Shown here: in pieces, positions 1 to 8,675 of the stretch
Position numbering within the stretch: the stretch's first letter is position 1
Layout: the number at the start of each line of letters is the position of its first letter
Assembly: GCA_027492485.1 (NCBI GenBank)
Contig: JAPUER010000083.1
Span: 1 to 35,365 of the forward strand
Source: Betaproteobacteria bacterium
GTDB lineage: Bacteria > Pseudomonadota > Gammaproteobacteria > Burkholderiales > Casimicrobiaceae
Length of the DNA: 35,365 nucleotides
Reading direction: 5' to 3'
Notes under the pieces: generated by a model
The model's input: the letters and a program-made list of their open reading frames with translations, nothing else
Told to the model about the DNA's origin: nothing
The model's database searches: none
Position numbers and translations under genes: made by a program

Positions 1-842
1 TTGCCGTCCTTCCAGACCGACTGGTGAACGTGCATGCCCGAGCCGTTGTCGCCGACGATCGGCTTCGGCATGAAGGTGACCGTCTTGCCATAGAGCGCGG
101 CGGTGTTCCAGATCGCGTACTTGAGCACCTGCGTCCAGTCGGCGCGCTGCACCAGCGAGCTGAACTTGGTGCCGATTTCGCACTGGCCGGCGTTGGCGAC
201 TTCGTGGTGGAACACTTCCACCGGCACGCCCATTTCCTTGATCGCGAGCACCATCGCGTTGCGCAGGTCCTGCAACTGGTCGACCGGCGGCACCGGGAAG
301 TAGCCACCCTTGACGGTCGGGCGATGGCCCTTGTTGCCGCCTTCGTGCTTGGCGTCGGTTTCCCAGGCGGCTTCTTCCGAGAAGATCTTGCAGTAGGAGC
401 CGGACATGTCCACCTTCCACTCGACCGAGTCGAAGATGAAGAATTCGGGTTCCGGACCGAAGTAGGCGACGTCGCCGACGCCGGAAGATTTGAGGTAAGC
501 CTCGGCGCGCTTGGCCAGCGAGCGCGGGTCGCGGTCGTAGCCCTTGCCGGTCGACGGTTCGATCACGTCGCAGGTGATGTTGAGCGTGGTTTCTTCGACG
601 AAGGGATCGATCACGGCGGTGGCCGGATCGGGCATCAGCAGCATGTCGGAGGCTTCGATGCCCTTCCAGCCGGCGATCGAGGAGCCGTCGAAGGCATGGC
701 CTTCGGTGAATTTGTCGGCGTCGAACATGTCTTCCGGCACTTGCACGTGCTGCTCTTTGCCACGGAAGTCGGTGAAGCGGAGGTCGACGAACTTGACTTC
801 GTCGTCCCTGATTTTCTTGAGGACGTCGGCTCCAGTGGCCAT
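1..842 (-). CDS. glnA: Glutamine synthetase, type I (C-terminus outside the window)
   Basis: The protein joins ammonia to glutamate using ATP, in the cytoplasm, and is the central nitrogen-assimilation enzyme. About 280 N-terminal residues are present. Diagnostic segments are [10 protein letters not shown], the metal-binding PEPEFF, the [15 protein letters not shown] stretch and the ATP-site [10 protein letters not shown] just before the window edge. The ATG at 842 follows a clear AGGAG about 8 bases upstream. The gene is cut by the window border, so the adenylylation-site tyrosine cannot be checked. A 620-bp upstream region carries sigma-54/NtrC-type signals, which fits nitrogen control of this gene. 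Confidence 0.97.
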   Translation of the reverse strand, partial: MATGADVLKKIRDDEVKFVDLRFTDFRGKEQHVQVPEDMFDADKFTEGHAFDGSSIAGWKGIEASDMLLMPDPATAVIDPFVEETTLNITCDVIEPSTGKGYDRDPRSLAKRAEAYLKSSGVGDVAYFGPEPEFFIFDSVEWKVDMSGSYCKIFSEEAAWETDAKHEGGNKGHRPTVKGGYFPVPPVDQLQDLRNAMVLAIKEMGVPVEVFHHEVANAGQCEIGTKFSSLVQRADWTQVLKYAIWNTAALYGKTVTFMPKPIVGDNGSGMHVHQSVWKDG

Positions 843-967
843 GCGGGTTCTCCTAGCGCTGAAATAAAGTGGTGCGTTGGTACGGTGGGTTGCCTGCAGC
901 GTTGGCGCGGGCTCGCCGCCGTGGTGTCCACGCGGCGAGCGTCGGTCATGCTGATTCACACGCTCAA

Positions 968-983
968 TGCAGAAAACATGCCA
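968..983 (-). promoter_or_regulatory. Sigma-54 (-24/-12) promoter of glnA
   Basis: On the minus strand the sequence reads TGGCATGTTTTCTGCA. The -24 GG and -12 GC dinucleotides are exactly ten bases apart, and the match to the consensus TGGCACG-N4-TTGCA is close. Transcription would begin near 957, giving a leader of about 115 nt before the glnA ATG. NtrC-like sites lie about 200 bp upstream, a usual enhancer distance. The assignment comes from motif and context only. Confidence 0.65.
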
Positions 984-1155
984 TTGCCGCGCGACTCCAG
1001 ACACAATGCTAGCCGGTCGCCCGCGACGCTGCGCGAGCGCGGTCGTTGCCGGCGCCGCCGCTGTTCGCGCGGAAAATCGGTGGGCTCGAACGCGGAGAGT
1101 TGTACATCCGGGCCGCACAATAAAGGTGCATTACGGGCGTCGAATCGTGGCAAAT

Positions 1156-1199
1156 TGCCGCATTTTGGTGCGAACTTGTTTTCGCACCAAAAAAGAGCA
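1156..1199. promoter_or_regulatory. Two NtrC-like enhancer sites upstream of glnA
   Basis: Compared with the NtrC consensus TGCACC-N5-GGTGCA, site one (1156-1172) reads TGCCGC-ATTTT-GGTGCG and site two (1183-1199) reads CGCACC-AAAAA-AGAGCA. Together they create a perfect 12-base inverted repeat (TTTTGGTGCGAA at 1163-1174, complement at 1181-1192) with a 6-base centre. There is no U-tract on either strand after this hairpin, so it does not look like a terminator. Site centres are 27 bp apart. Confidence 0.55.
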
Positions 1200-1224
1200 T
1201 ATGTGGTATCAGCTTTTTGTTCAA
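1196..1224 (-). promoter_or_regulatory. Possible sigma-70 promoter overlapping the NtrC-like sites
   Basis: On the minus strand, TTGAAC (1219-1224) and TATGCT (1196-1201) are separated by 17 bases. The -10 overlaps the second NtrC-like site, which is the arrangement of the enteric glnAp1 promoter that NtrC represses. Each hexamer matches consensus at only 4 of 6 positions, and the -35 lies inside a dispersed repeat (1208-1285), so this is tentative. Confidence 0.33.
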
Positions 1225-1285
1225 AGCGCTTCTGATTAAGGTACAGAACGCCAATTTTCGCTAAGTCGACTTGAGGAAAAATACC
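1208..1285 (+). repeat. Dispersed 80-bp intergenic repeat, copy 1
   Basis: This copy shows ATCAGCTTTTT, then GCGCTT (1226-1231), 33 bases, then GTCGAC (1265-1270) and an A-rich end. The same anchors with the same 33-base spacing occur at four other intergenic sites in this window. It lies between the 3' end of ccmI and the glnA control region. Confidence 0.65.
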
Positions 1286-1462
1286 GTGCTATGCCCCATT
1301 GAAACGCGTGCCATGCCAAAAAGCTGAACAGCAGTCGAGCGTGGCGATCGCGACCGGTGTCGGCGAGCGTCTGGTCGCGCGTTCCGAGTCGCACGCACCG
1401 AGCTTTGCGGCTGCGCGTCGCCGCCGCGCCGCCCGACGCGCAGCCGGCCGGCGCCGCAAACC

Positions 1463-2722
1463 CTAGTTCACGCGCTGATCGATGCTGAGGGTGGTGGTTG
1501 CCGGCAGTTTGACGACCGCCTTCTGGCTCTGCCAGTCGCCCGCCTGCGCCATCGGCTGCCCGCCGATCGACAGCCGGGCCTGCAGCGTGACTTCGGCGCC
1601 GTCCTTGAGACCGGCGCCACCGATCATCGTGTCGGCGTTGCCGAGCAGCACCTGTTTGTCCAGCGCGGCGACGTCAAGTCGCTTCACCGCCAGTGGCGGC
1701 CCGCTATCGGCACCGGCGGCGCGCACGATCAGGAAAACGGCCGAGGAGGCGCCCACCGCCTTGCGGGCATCGGCGCCGAGTTGCAATTGCAGCGTCGCCA
1801 GTGGTGCGCTGGCGGTGCTGTTGCCGGCACCAGTGCCAGTGCCGCCGCCGGCGCCGCGCGACTTGATGTCGGCCAGTGCGTTGTCGGCGATCTGCGCGAA
1901 GCCTGAGTTGGGCTCCACCAGCGAGCGGGCGAGGGTGAAGGATTTTTCGGCGGCGGCCCACTGGTTCTGCTGAATCTCCCCGGTGCCCTTGAGCAGCAAC
2001 GCTTTCGGATTGCGTGGATCGATCGCCAGTGCCTTGTTGACCAGCGTCAGCGGTTTGCCGTCGATCTTGCCCTGCGCCTCGCCGGCCGCCGCATCGGCGT
2101 AGTCGGCCCAGACATCGGCATCGTCGGCCGCCAGTGCGGTGGCCTTTTCATACGCCTGCATCGCCTCGGCGAAACGGCCCACCGATGCCTTCGCCCGCGC
2201 CAGCAGCAGCCAGCCCTTGAGATCGCCCGGGTTGCTTTGCAAGCGCTCCTCGGCCATGCGGAACAATTGGTCCATCGATTGCCCGTCGTGCGGACTGCCC
2301 GCGCCAGCTCCTGCGGCTGCGGCCTGCGGCCGCACCACCTCGGGAATGGCAGCGGCGGGCGAGCCGATCAGCAGATAACCGGCAATCGCCAGCAGCGGCA
2401 CCATGATGCCCAGGGCGATGGCCGTTCGCGGGTAGCGACCGGCGGCGACGGCGCGTTCGCCCTCGGCTTCGGCCAGCACCCGCGACTCCAGTTCGCGCTC
2501 GGCTTCGGCGAGTCCGTCGGCCGAGAGCAGACCAAGCTGGCGATCGCGCCGTGCTTCGGCCAGTTCCACGCGCAGGGCGTCGACATTGCTGCTGCCGCTA
2601 TCCGGCACGCGGGACGGATCGGCGGCCGCGGTACGGCGCGCCAGCAGCGGGCGCAACAGCAGCCACAGCGCCACGATCGTGATGAAAAGTATGGCGGCAA
2701 CGAGTGCGATCGCAGGATTCAT
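1463..2722 (-). CDS. ccmI: Cytochrome c maturation protein CcmI (CycH-type TPR protein)
   Basis: CcmI is a membrane protein that captures apocytochrome c and presents it to the CcmF-CcmH haem lyase on the periplasmic side. This 419-residue protein has an N-terminal transmembrane helix (about residues 3-25), a cytoplasmic loop, and a second helix near residues 101-122. After that come TPR repeats (about 150-270, with NPGDLKGWLLLARAKASVG and DPRNPKALLLKG segments). The C-terminal domain (about 305-419) is typical of CycH. Its ATG overlaps the ccmH stop (ATGA at 2719-2722), indicating translational coupling. It is the last gene of the ccmF-ccmH-ccmI run. Confidence 0.92.
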   Translation of the reverse strand: MNPAIALVAAILFITIVALWLLLRPLLARRTAAADPSRVPDSGSSNVDALRVELAEARRDRQLGLLSADGLAEAERELESRVLAEAEGERAVAAGRYPRTAIALGIMVPLLAIAGYLLIGSPAAAIPEVVRPQAAAAGAGAGSPHDGQSMDQLFRMAEERLQSNPGDLKGWLLLARAKASVGRFAEAMQAYEKATALAADDADVWADYADAAAGEAQGKIDGKPLTLVNKALAIDPRNPKALLLKGTGEIQQNQWAAAEKSFTLARSLVEPNSGFAQIADNALADIKSRGAGGGTGTGAGNSTASAPLATLQLQLGADARKAVGASSAVFLIVRAAGADSGPPLAVKRLDVAALDKQVLLGNADTMIGGAGLKDGAEVTLQARLSIGGQPMAQAGDWQSQKAVVKLPATTTLSIDQRVN

Positions 2723-3279
2723 GGCTTGGCTCGCGATTGGGTTTCGGCACCGTTGCTGGCGGCGGCTGGCGCTAGTGGCGTTGGCGGGTCGTCAAGCAGC
2801 GCTCTGGCGCGGGCGCGGTCGGCCTCGGCCAAGGTGCCCTGCGCGCTGGCGGCGGTCTGCCGCAGGCGCCGCGCCAGCAGAAACGCCGCCAGCAGCAGCA
2901 CCGCAAACGGCCCCGCCCACAGCGCCACGGTGGTTGCCTTCAGCGGCGGTTTGTAAAGCACGAAGTCGCCGAAGCGATCGGTCATGTATTGCTTCACCTC
3001 GTCCTCGCTCTTGCCGGCGGCGAGCTGGGCCCGCACCTGATCGCGCAGGTCGCGCGCCACCGGCGCATCGCTGTCCGCCACGGTCTGGTTCTGGCAGACC
3101 AGGCAGCGCAGTTCGGTGGCGAGCGCCTTGACGCGCGCTTCGAGCGCGGGATCGGCAGCGGCCGACGACGGCGACTGCGCCGGCGTCACGGACGCGGTGA
3201 ACGTCAGGCCAATCGCGGCGAAGGTCGCGATTGCATGGCGGACGCTGTGGCGGCGGAGTGGCAGGGCGGACGTTGGCAT
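2719..3279 (-). CDS. ccmH: Cytochrome c maturation protein CcmH (CcmL/CycL-type thioredox protein)
   Basis: CcmH is a membrane-anchored periplasmic thiol protein that helps keep the apocytochrome CxxCH motif reduced for haem ligation. The 186-residue protein has an N-terminal signal sequence (cleavage near residue 34), the family signature LRCLVCQNQ at residues 57-65 with the redox pair Cys59/Cys62, the conserved YMTDRFGDFVLYKPP segment, and one C-terminal transmembrane helix (about 127-146). The start overlaps the ccmF stop (3279-3281) and the stop overlaps the ccmI start. It is the short form with no fused TPR domain, since CcmI is separate here. Confidence 0.95.
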   Translation of the reverse strand: MPTSALPLRRHSVRHAIATFAAIGLTFTASVTPAQSPSSAAADPALEARVKALATELRCLVCQNQTVADSDAPVARDLRDQVRAQLAAGKSEDEVKQYMTDRFGDFVLYKPPLKATTVALWAGPFAVLLLAAFLLARRLRQTAASAQGTLAEADRARARALLDDPPTPLAPAAASNGAETQSRAKP

Positions 3280-5270
3280 CAGCGCGCTCCCACTGCCGCC
3301 GCATTGCCCGCTGCGACGTCGCGTTGTGCACGCCGTGCCCGGCGGTAGCGCGGATCGAGGGCGCCAAGCAGGCCACCGAGCGCCATGATGACGCAGCCGA
3401 TCCAGATCCAGTTCACCAGCGGCTTGTAGTGCACACGCACCGTCCACGAACCGCCGCCGAGATCGTCGCCGAGCGACACGTAGAGATCGCGCAGCGGCGA
3501 GCGGTCGATCGCCGCCTCGGTCATCGGCATCGAACGCTGCGAGGCATAGAAGCGGCGCTCCGGCGACAGCGTGCCAATCACGCGGCCGTCGCGCGACAGC
3601 TCGAAGCGGCCCTGCTTGGCGTTGTAATTCGGCCCGATGCTGTCGGTGACGCCGAGGAACTTGACGTCGACACCGGCAACACTTTTGGTTTGCCCTACGG
3701 TCAGCGCGACATCGTGCTCTTTCTCGAAAGCTTTCACGGCGGTTACGCCAACAATGAAAGCCACCACGCCAAGATGCGCGAGCTGCATGCCGTGAAACGC
3801 AATCGGGATTTGCCGCCACTTGTTCGCCGTGCTCGCCATGCCGGAGGCGTGGCGCAGCCGCTCGCGGTAGCCGTCGACGATACCCCAGGCCAGCCAGGCC
3901 GCGAACGCCATGCCAACGCAGGCGAGCAGCGAGAAGCGGCTGCCAAGCAGCGCACAGGCGACAAAGGCGACGATTGCCGCGATGGCTGGCGCAATCATCC
4001 GCCGCAGCAGCGTTTTGCCGTCGTCGTCCTTCCAGCGCGCGCTCGGCCCCACGCCCATCAGCGCGATCAACGGCAGCATCAGCGGCACGAAGACGATTTC
4101 GAAGTACGGTGGCCCGACGCTGACTTTGCCGAGGCCGAAGGCGTCGGCCAGCAATGGGTACAACGTGCCGAGCAGCACGGCGCCGGCAGCGACCACCAGC
4201 AGCAGGTTGTTGCCGAGCAGGAAGGCCTCCCGCGACAGCAGGCCGAAGCGGCCACCGTCGTTCACCTTCGGTGCGCGCAGTGCATAGAGGGTCAGCGAGC
4301 CGCCGATGATGGCGACCAGGAAGGCGAGGATGAACACGCCGCGACGCGGGTCGGTGGCGAAGGCGTGCACGCTGGTCAGCACACCGGAGCGGACCAGGAA
4401 GGTGCCGAGCAACGACAGCGAGAACGCGGCGATGGCGAGCAATACCGTCCACGCCTTGAAGGCGCCGCGCTTCTCGGTCACGGCCAGCGAATGGATCAGC
4501 GCGGTGCCCACCAGCCAGGGCATGAAGGATGCGTTCTCTACCGGGTCCCAAAACCACCAGCCGCCCCAGCCTAGTTCGTAGTACGCCCAGAAACTGCCGA
4601 GCGCGATGCCGCAGGTGAGGAATATCCACGCGGCAACCGTCCACGGCCGGCTCCAGCGCGCCCAGGTGGCATCGAGCCGGCCGCCCCACAGTGCGGCGAT
4701 GGCGAAGGCAAACACCACCGACATGCCGACGTAGCCCATGTAGAGCAGCGGCGGATGGAAGATCATCCCCGGATCCTGTAGCAGCGGGTTCAGATCGCGC
4801 CCTTCCGGTGCCGCCGGAATCATGCGCTCGAACGGGTTCGAGGTGAGCAGCGTGAAGGCGAGAAACACGGCGGTGATCGCCGCCAGCACCACCAGCACTC
4901 GGGTCACCAGCACATCGGGCAGTTGCCTGGAAAACTGCGCGACGGCAGCGCTCCAGCCGGCGATCATCAGCACCCAGAGCAGCATCGAGCCCTCGTGCGA
5001 GCCCCAGGTCGCCGAGATGCGATAGTGCAGCGGCAGCAGCGAATTGGAATTGGTCGCCACGTTGAGCACGCTGAAGTCGCCGGCTGCGAACGACTGCATC
5101 AGACACAAAAAGGCGAACAGCACCAGCGCGAACAGCACCCAGGTCGCGTTGCGGACGAACGCCACCAGCGCCACGCCGCGGCGCACATTGGCGACGCCGG
5201 CCACACCGGCGCTGGTCAGGCAGACGAAGAAAGCCAGTACAAGGGCGAAGTGACCGAGCTCGGGGATCAT
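3279..5270 (-). CDS. ccmF: Haem lyase CcmF
   Basis: CcmF is the multi-pass inner-membrane subunit that attaches haem to apocytochrome c. The tryptophan-rich haem-handling motif WGGWWFWDP is at residues 235-243, followed by VENASFMPWL. Conserved segments GSHEGSMLLWV (90-100) and FHPPLLYMGY (171-180) are present, with many membrane segments and a C-terminal domain ending in a helix near 620. The ATG at 5270 (MIPELGHFA) matches the usual CcmF start; an upstream TTG at 5312 would add 14 atypical residues. Normally ccmG (dsbE) separates ccmF from ccmH, but here they overlap directly. Upstream is a divergent transporter rather than ccmABCDE. Confidence 0.97.
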   Translation of the reverse strand: MIPELGHFALVLAFFVCLTSAGVAGVANVRRGVALVAFVRNATWVLFALVLFAFLCLMQSFAAGDFSVLNVATNSNSLLPLHYRISATWGSHEGSMLLWVLMIAGWSAAVAQFSRQLPDVLVTRVLVVLAAITAVFLAFTLLTSNPFERMIPAAPEGRDLNPLLQDPGMIFHPPLLYMGYVGMSVVFAFAIAALWGGRLDATWARWSRPWTVAAWIFLTCGIALGSFWAYYELGWGGWWFWDPVENASFMPWLVGTALIHSLAVTEKRGAFKAWTVLLAIAAFSLSLLGTFLVRSGVLTSVHAFATDPRRGVFILAFLVAIIGGSLTLYALRAPKVNDGGRFGLLSREAFLLGNNLLLVVAAGAVLLGTLYPLLADAFGLGKVSVGPPYFEIVFVPLMLPLIALMGVGPSARWKDDDGKTLLRRMIAPAIAAIVAFVACALLGSRFSLLACVGMAFAAWLAWGIVDGYRERLRHASGMASTANKWRQIPIAFHGMQLAHLGVVAFIVGVTAVKAFEKEHDVALTVGQTKSVAGVDVKFLGVTDSIGPNYNAKQGRFELSRDGRVIGTLSPERRFYASQRSMPMTEAAIDRSPLRDLYVSLGDDLGGGSWTVRVHYKPLVNWIWIGCVIMALGGLLGALDPRYRRARRAQRDVAAGNAAAVGAR

Positions 5271-5403
5271 GCGGAAGGGGTCGCGTGCGACCGTGGACGT
5301 CAGAACCGGCAATTTTATGTTTGCGCCGGCAAGTGGGCCGCGCCGCGTGCACCCGGTTTGCGCCCGGTCATATGACGACGGAGCCGACCAGTAAACTCAA
5401 CGC

Positions 5404-6906
5404 ATGACTGATCCCGCTGTTCCCGGGTCGCTGGCGGCGCTTCAGGCCCGCTACGGCGAGCGTCACCGCTGGCTGTTGCTGCTGTCGCTGATGATCGGCA
5501 CCATGGCGTCGGTGATGTCGTCGACCATCGTCAACGTCGCCATTCCCGACCTGAGCCAGCACTTCGCGCTGGGACAGGACCGTGCGCACTGGGTGGGCTC
5601 CGGTTTCATGGCGGCGATGACGGTGTCGATGCTGACTACGCCGTGGTTGCTGTCGCGCTACGGTTACCGCAAAACCTATCTGATCTGCATGTGGCTGCTG
5701 CTGCTCGGCGGCATCGGCGGCGGTTTCGCCAACCATTTCGGGCTGGTGCTGGTCGCGCGGGCTTGCGAAGGGCTGGCTGCCGGCGTGGTGCAGCCGATTC
5801 CGGCCATCATCATCCTGCGCGCCTTTGCCCAGAACGAGCAAGGGCGTGCCAGCGGCATCTTCGGCATGGGGGTGGTGCTGGCGCCGGCCATCGGCCCGAG
5901 CATCGGCGGCGTGCTGGTCGACTGGTTCGGTTGGCGTTCGATATTTTTCATGGTGGCGCCGTTTTGCCTGGTGTCGATGTGGCTTGCGTACAAATTTGTG
6001 CCGACCACGGCGCCCGGCGGCGTCGCGCCCGACCGCGACGGGGCGCGGCTGGACTGGTCTGGTCTGCTGCTGGCCAGCGTCGGCACCCTGTGCCTGCTCA
6101 ACGGGCTGGTGCATTTGCACGATGGCACGCCACTGTTCGCGGGCGGGCTGCTGTTGCTGGCCATCGCGTCGTGCGTGGGGTTCGTCTGGTGGGAGCGCCG
6201 CGTCGCGCGGGCCGCTAGCACGACGGGGCGGGCGGGCGACACGGCGCCTTTGATGAACTTCGAGCTATTCGGCTATCGCCAGTTCGCGATGGGGGCCATC
6301 GTGGCCTTCATCTACGGTACGGCGCTGTTCGGGTCGACCTATCTGCTGCCGGTGTTCATGCAGCGCGCACTGGTGCTGTCGCCCTCGTATGTCGGCACCA
6401 TCCTGCTTCCGGCCGGACTCGTGCTGGCCGCCACCATTGCCGGCGTGGGGCGCCTCGCGGATCATCTGCCGGCGAACCGGTTGGTCAGCATCGGCCTGCT
6501 GTTGCTCGCCGGATCGTTTGCCCTGATGGTGACGGTGAACATCGGCACCAGTCTCTGGCTGCTGGTGAGCTGGGCCATTGTCGGCCGCGTCGGTCTCGGC
6601 TTCATCCTGCCCTCGCTCAATCTGGGCGCCATGCGCGGCGTCGACCGGGCGCTGATTGCGCAGGGTGCCAGCGTGATCAATTTCATGCGCATGCTGGGCG
6701 GCGCCATCGGCGTCAGCCTGTGCGGCATCCTGCTCGAATGGCGGCTGGCGGCGTATGGCGATTCGCTGGCCACGGTGGCGAGCAGTCCGGCACGGCTCGC
6801 CGCCTTCGACGAAGTGTTTTTGCTGGTGGCTGCGATCTGTGCGGTGGCGATCTTCGCCGCCTGGCAGATGCGCGAGTGTGCCGAGCCGCCACCGGCGCCC
6901 GAATGA
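5404..6906 (+). CDS. MFS multidrug efflux transporter, DHA2 (EmrB/QacA) family
   Basis: This is probably a proton-driven exporter in the inner membrane. The 500 residues contain about 14 hydrophobic segments, the expected number for DHA2. A motif A-like loop is at 82-90 (LLSRYGYRK) and the antiporter motif C is near 154-169 (GMGVVLAPAIGPSIGG). The early segment SSTIVNVAIPDL is typical of EmrB-like proteins. No EmrA-type membrane-fusion gene is adjacent, so a two-membrane pump cannot be inferred. The ATG at 5404 has no strong ribosome-binding site. It diverges from ccmF across 133 bp and ends 12 bp from the convergent hydrolase gene. The substrate is unknown. Confidence 0.9.
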   Translation: MTDPAVPGSLAALQARYGERHRWLLLLSLMIGTMASVMSSTIVNVAIPDLSQHFALGQDRAHWVGSGFMAAMTVSMLTTPWLLSRYGYRKTYLICMWLLLLGGIGGGFANHFGLVLVARACEGLAAGVVQPIPAIIILRAFAQNEQGRASGIFGMGVVLAPAIGPSIGGVLVDWFGWRSIFFMVAPFCLVSMWLAYKFVPTTAPGGVAPDRDGARLDWSGLLLASVGTLCLLNGLVHLHDGTPLFAGGLLLLAIASCVGFVWWERRVARAASTTGRAGDTAPLMNFELFGYRQFAMGAIVAFIYGTALFGSTYLLPVFMQRALVLSPSYVGTILLPAGLVLAATIAGVGRLADHLPANRLVSIGLLLLAGSFALMVTVNIGTSLWLLVSWAIVGRVGLGFILPSLNLGAMRGVDRALIAQGASVINFMRMLGGAIGVSLCGILLEWRLAAYGDSLATVASSPARLAAFDEVFLLVAAICAVAIFAAWQMRECAEPPPAPE

Positions 6907-6918
6907 AGCGAACTCCCC

Positions 6919-7797
6919 TCAGTTGGCGCTAGCCAGCCTGAGTACCAGTGCGGCGCAATCGGCCGGGGCGTCCAGCGGAATCAGGTGCCCGGTCGGCAGC
7001 GCATGGAAGTGCGGCGAAAACAGCCGTTCGTTCTGTGCGTAGCCGGCCATCCGCGTTTCTTCCGATTCGGTGCCGGCGATGAAGTGAACGACGATGCCCT
7101 TGCGGCGAAGGCGTTGCAAGGCCCGCAATGCCGAGCGGTGCGCGAGGTGAGCGTAGATGTCGCGCTCGGTGTCGCGCGGGATGCGCAGCGTGACGCCGCC
7201 GGGGGCGTCGACAATGGCGTGGGCGATGAAATCGTCGAGTACGCCCGGCGCCCAGCGCTGTACGAACGCCTTGCCGGCAAAGAAAGCGCGGGCTTCGTCG
7301 CGGTTTTGCCAGCGGTCGCGGCGGCGGGCCGCAATCGGCGCCGGGCCGGCGCGATAGGCGAGACCGGTGATTTGCGAAAAGCTCAGCAGGCCGCCGCGCC
7401 AGCCGGTCGGGATCGGGGAATCGAGCAGCACCACGTTGCGCACTGCCTCGGGATGCCGGGCCGCCGCCTGCAGGGCAAGGTAGCCGCCCATCGAATGCCC
7501 CACCAGCGTTTGCCGGTCGGACGTGTGACCCTGCGCTTTCGCCCGCGCATGCACCAGATCGAGCGCCTGGTCGAGCATGGCCGGCCAGCGCCGGTGCGCC
7601 GCGCAGGCGGGGTCGCTGTCGAGGATCGCCGGGACGTGAACGTGGGCGTGGCGCTTGAGCGCCTCGAAAAACTGTCGATAGACGCCGGACGGATAGCCGT
7701 TGGCGTGCAGGAAGGTCAGCGTCAGCGCGGTGCTCAAGGTTTTGGCAGGTGCAACAAATGGCGTGGCGCCGAGCTTAGGACGAGCTTCTGGAGTCAT
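6919..7797 (-). CDS. Alpha/beta-hydrolase fold protein
   Basis: This 292-residue cytoplasmic protein is probably a serine hydrolase. The nucleophile elbow GHSMGG (residues 100-105, Ser102) and an early oxyanion-type segment LTFLHANGYP (27-36) are visible. A late LPTGHLIPLD segment near the end likely holds the catalytic His. The ATG at 7797 is preferred; the frame stays open upstream but would run into the terminator of rplI. The substrate cannot be told from sequence. It lies downstream of rplI on the same strand, separated from it by a good terminator. Confidence 0.85.
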   Translation of the reverse strand: MTPEARPKLGATPFVAPAKTLSTALTLTFLHANGYPSGVYRQFFEALKRHAHVHVPAILDSDPACAAHRRWPAMLDQALDLVHARAKAQGHTSDRQTLVGHSMGGYLALQAAARHPEAVRNVVLLDSPIPTGWRGGLLSFSQITGLAYRAGPAPIAARRRDRWQNRDEARAFFAGKAFVQRWAPGVLDDFIAHAIVDAPGGVTLRIPRDTERDIYAHLAHRSALRALQRLRRKGIVVHFIAGTESEETRMAGYAQNERLFSPHFHALPTGHLIPLDAPADCAALVLRLASAN

Positions 7798-7861
7798 CCA
7801 TCCAATCGAGCTGCGCCGCAACCGGCGCCTGCGTGGCGGCAGGGCGTCCGCGACGGGCAAC

Positions 7862-7899
7862 AAAAAACCCGCCCGGGCTACCCCGAAAGCGGGTTTCTT
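7862..7899 (-). terminator. Rho-independent terminator of the rpsF-rpsR-rplI operon
   Basis: Read on the minus strand, AAACCCGC (7889-7896) pairs with GCGGGTTT (7865-7872) around a 16-base loop, and the transcript continues into a U-rich run. It begins about 18 bp after the rplI stop. Confidence 0.8.
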
Positions 7900-7914
7900 G
7901 ATGCGGAAGGAGGC

Positions 7915-8367
7915 TTACTCTTTTTCCGCGACTACGACGACCTTGATCTCGCTCGTCACATCGGTGTGCAACTGGAGCTTGACCGCGGTTTCGCCGATGG
8001 TCTTGATCGGGCCCGACGGCATTTGCACCATTGACTTGGTGACTTCGTAGCCCTGGGCGCGAAGCGCTTCGGCGACGTCGACGTTGGTGACCGAGCCGAA
8101 CAAACGGCCGTCGACGCCGGCTTTTTGCGACATCTTGAGCTCGACGCCGTTCAGCTTCTCGCCCAGCGCGGTTTGCACTGCGAGCTTGTCGGCGGCGACC
8201 TTTTCGAGGTCAGCACGACGGGCGGCGAGGTCGGCGATGTTCTTTTCGGTCGCGCGCTTGGCCTTGCCTTGCGGGATCAGGAAGTTGCGGGCGTAGCCGT
8301 CCTTGACCTTGACGATGTCGCCGAGCAGGCCGACGTTGAGGACTTTTTCAAGAAGGATGATTTGCAT
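7915..8367 (-). CDS. rplI: 50S ribosomal protein bL9
   Basis: bL9 binds 23S rRNA near the L1 stalk base and helps maintain reading frame. The 150-residue length is normal. The N-terminal RNA-binding domain carries the signature [20 protein letters not shown] (residues 16-35), followed by the long connecting helix and the C-terminal domain. A GGAAGGAA ribosome-binding site precedes the ATG at 8367. It is the last gene of its ribosomal operon, 21 bp after rpsR, and is followed by a terminator. Confidence 0.98.
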   Translation of the reverse strand: MQIILLEKVLNVGLLGDIVKVKDGYARNFLIPQGKAKRATEKNIADLAARRADLEKVAADKLAVQTALGEKLNGVELKMSQKAGVDGRLFGSVTNVDVAEALRAQGYEVTKSMVQMPSGPIKTIGETAVKLQLHTDVTSEIKVVVVAEKE

Positions 8368-8388
8368 GATGAGGGTTCCTTCCGCCGA

Positions 8389-8664
8389 TTACTCGTGCTG
8401 ATCGCAATACGGCAGCAGCGCCAGGAAGCGGGCGCGCTTGATCGCGGTGGTGAGCTGACGCTGATAGCGGGCCTTGGTGCCCGTCACGCGGCCCGGCATG
8501 ATCTTGCCGTTTTCCTGGATGAAGTCCTTCAGCGTGTCGATGTCCTTGTAGTCGATCTCTTTCACGCCGGCCGCGGTGAAACGGCAGAACTTCTTGCGCT
8601 TGAAGAGGCTCGGTTGACGATCGCGCTTGGGGCGCTGGCCGAACTTGGGTTTGCCGAATGCCAT
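8389..8664 (-). CDS. rpsR: 30S ribosomal protein bS18
   Basis: bS18 forms a heterodimer with bS6 on the platform of the small ribosomal subunit. The 91-residue protein contains [13 protein letters not shown] and the core segment [13 protein letters not shown], then [20 protein letters not shown], all diagnostic. The N-terminal basic extension ([17 protein letters not shown]) is longer than in E. coli. Its AAGGAG ribosome-binding site overlaps the rpsF stop codon, so the two genes are only 11 bp apart and priB is absent between them. Confidence 0.98.
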   Translation of the reverse strand: MAFGKPKFGQRPKRDRQPSLFKRKKFCRFTAAGVKEIDYKDIDTLKDFIQENGKIMPGRVTGTKARYQRQLTTAIKRARFLALLPYCDQHE

Positions 8665-8675
8665 GATCGCGCTCC

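Noticed and set aside
1163-1192. Perfect 12-base inverted repeat considered as a terminator for ccmI
   Set aside because: No U-tract follows on the minus strand (it runs into AAAATGCGG), and the arms fit NtrC half-sites better.
24-1235. 403-codon plus-strand frame over glnA
   Set aside because: Antisense to glutamine synthetase, with no family signature.
2719-5352. Single 877-codon frame spanning ccmH and opposite-frame ccmF
   Set aside because: Only the last 186 codons (ccmH) resemble a protein; the rest is an out-of-frame reading of ccmF.
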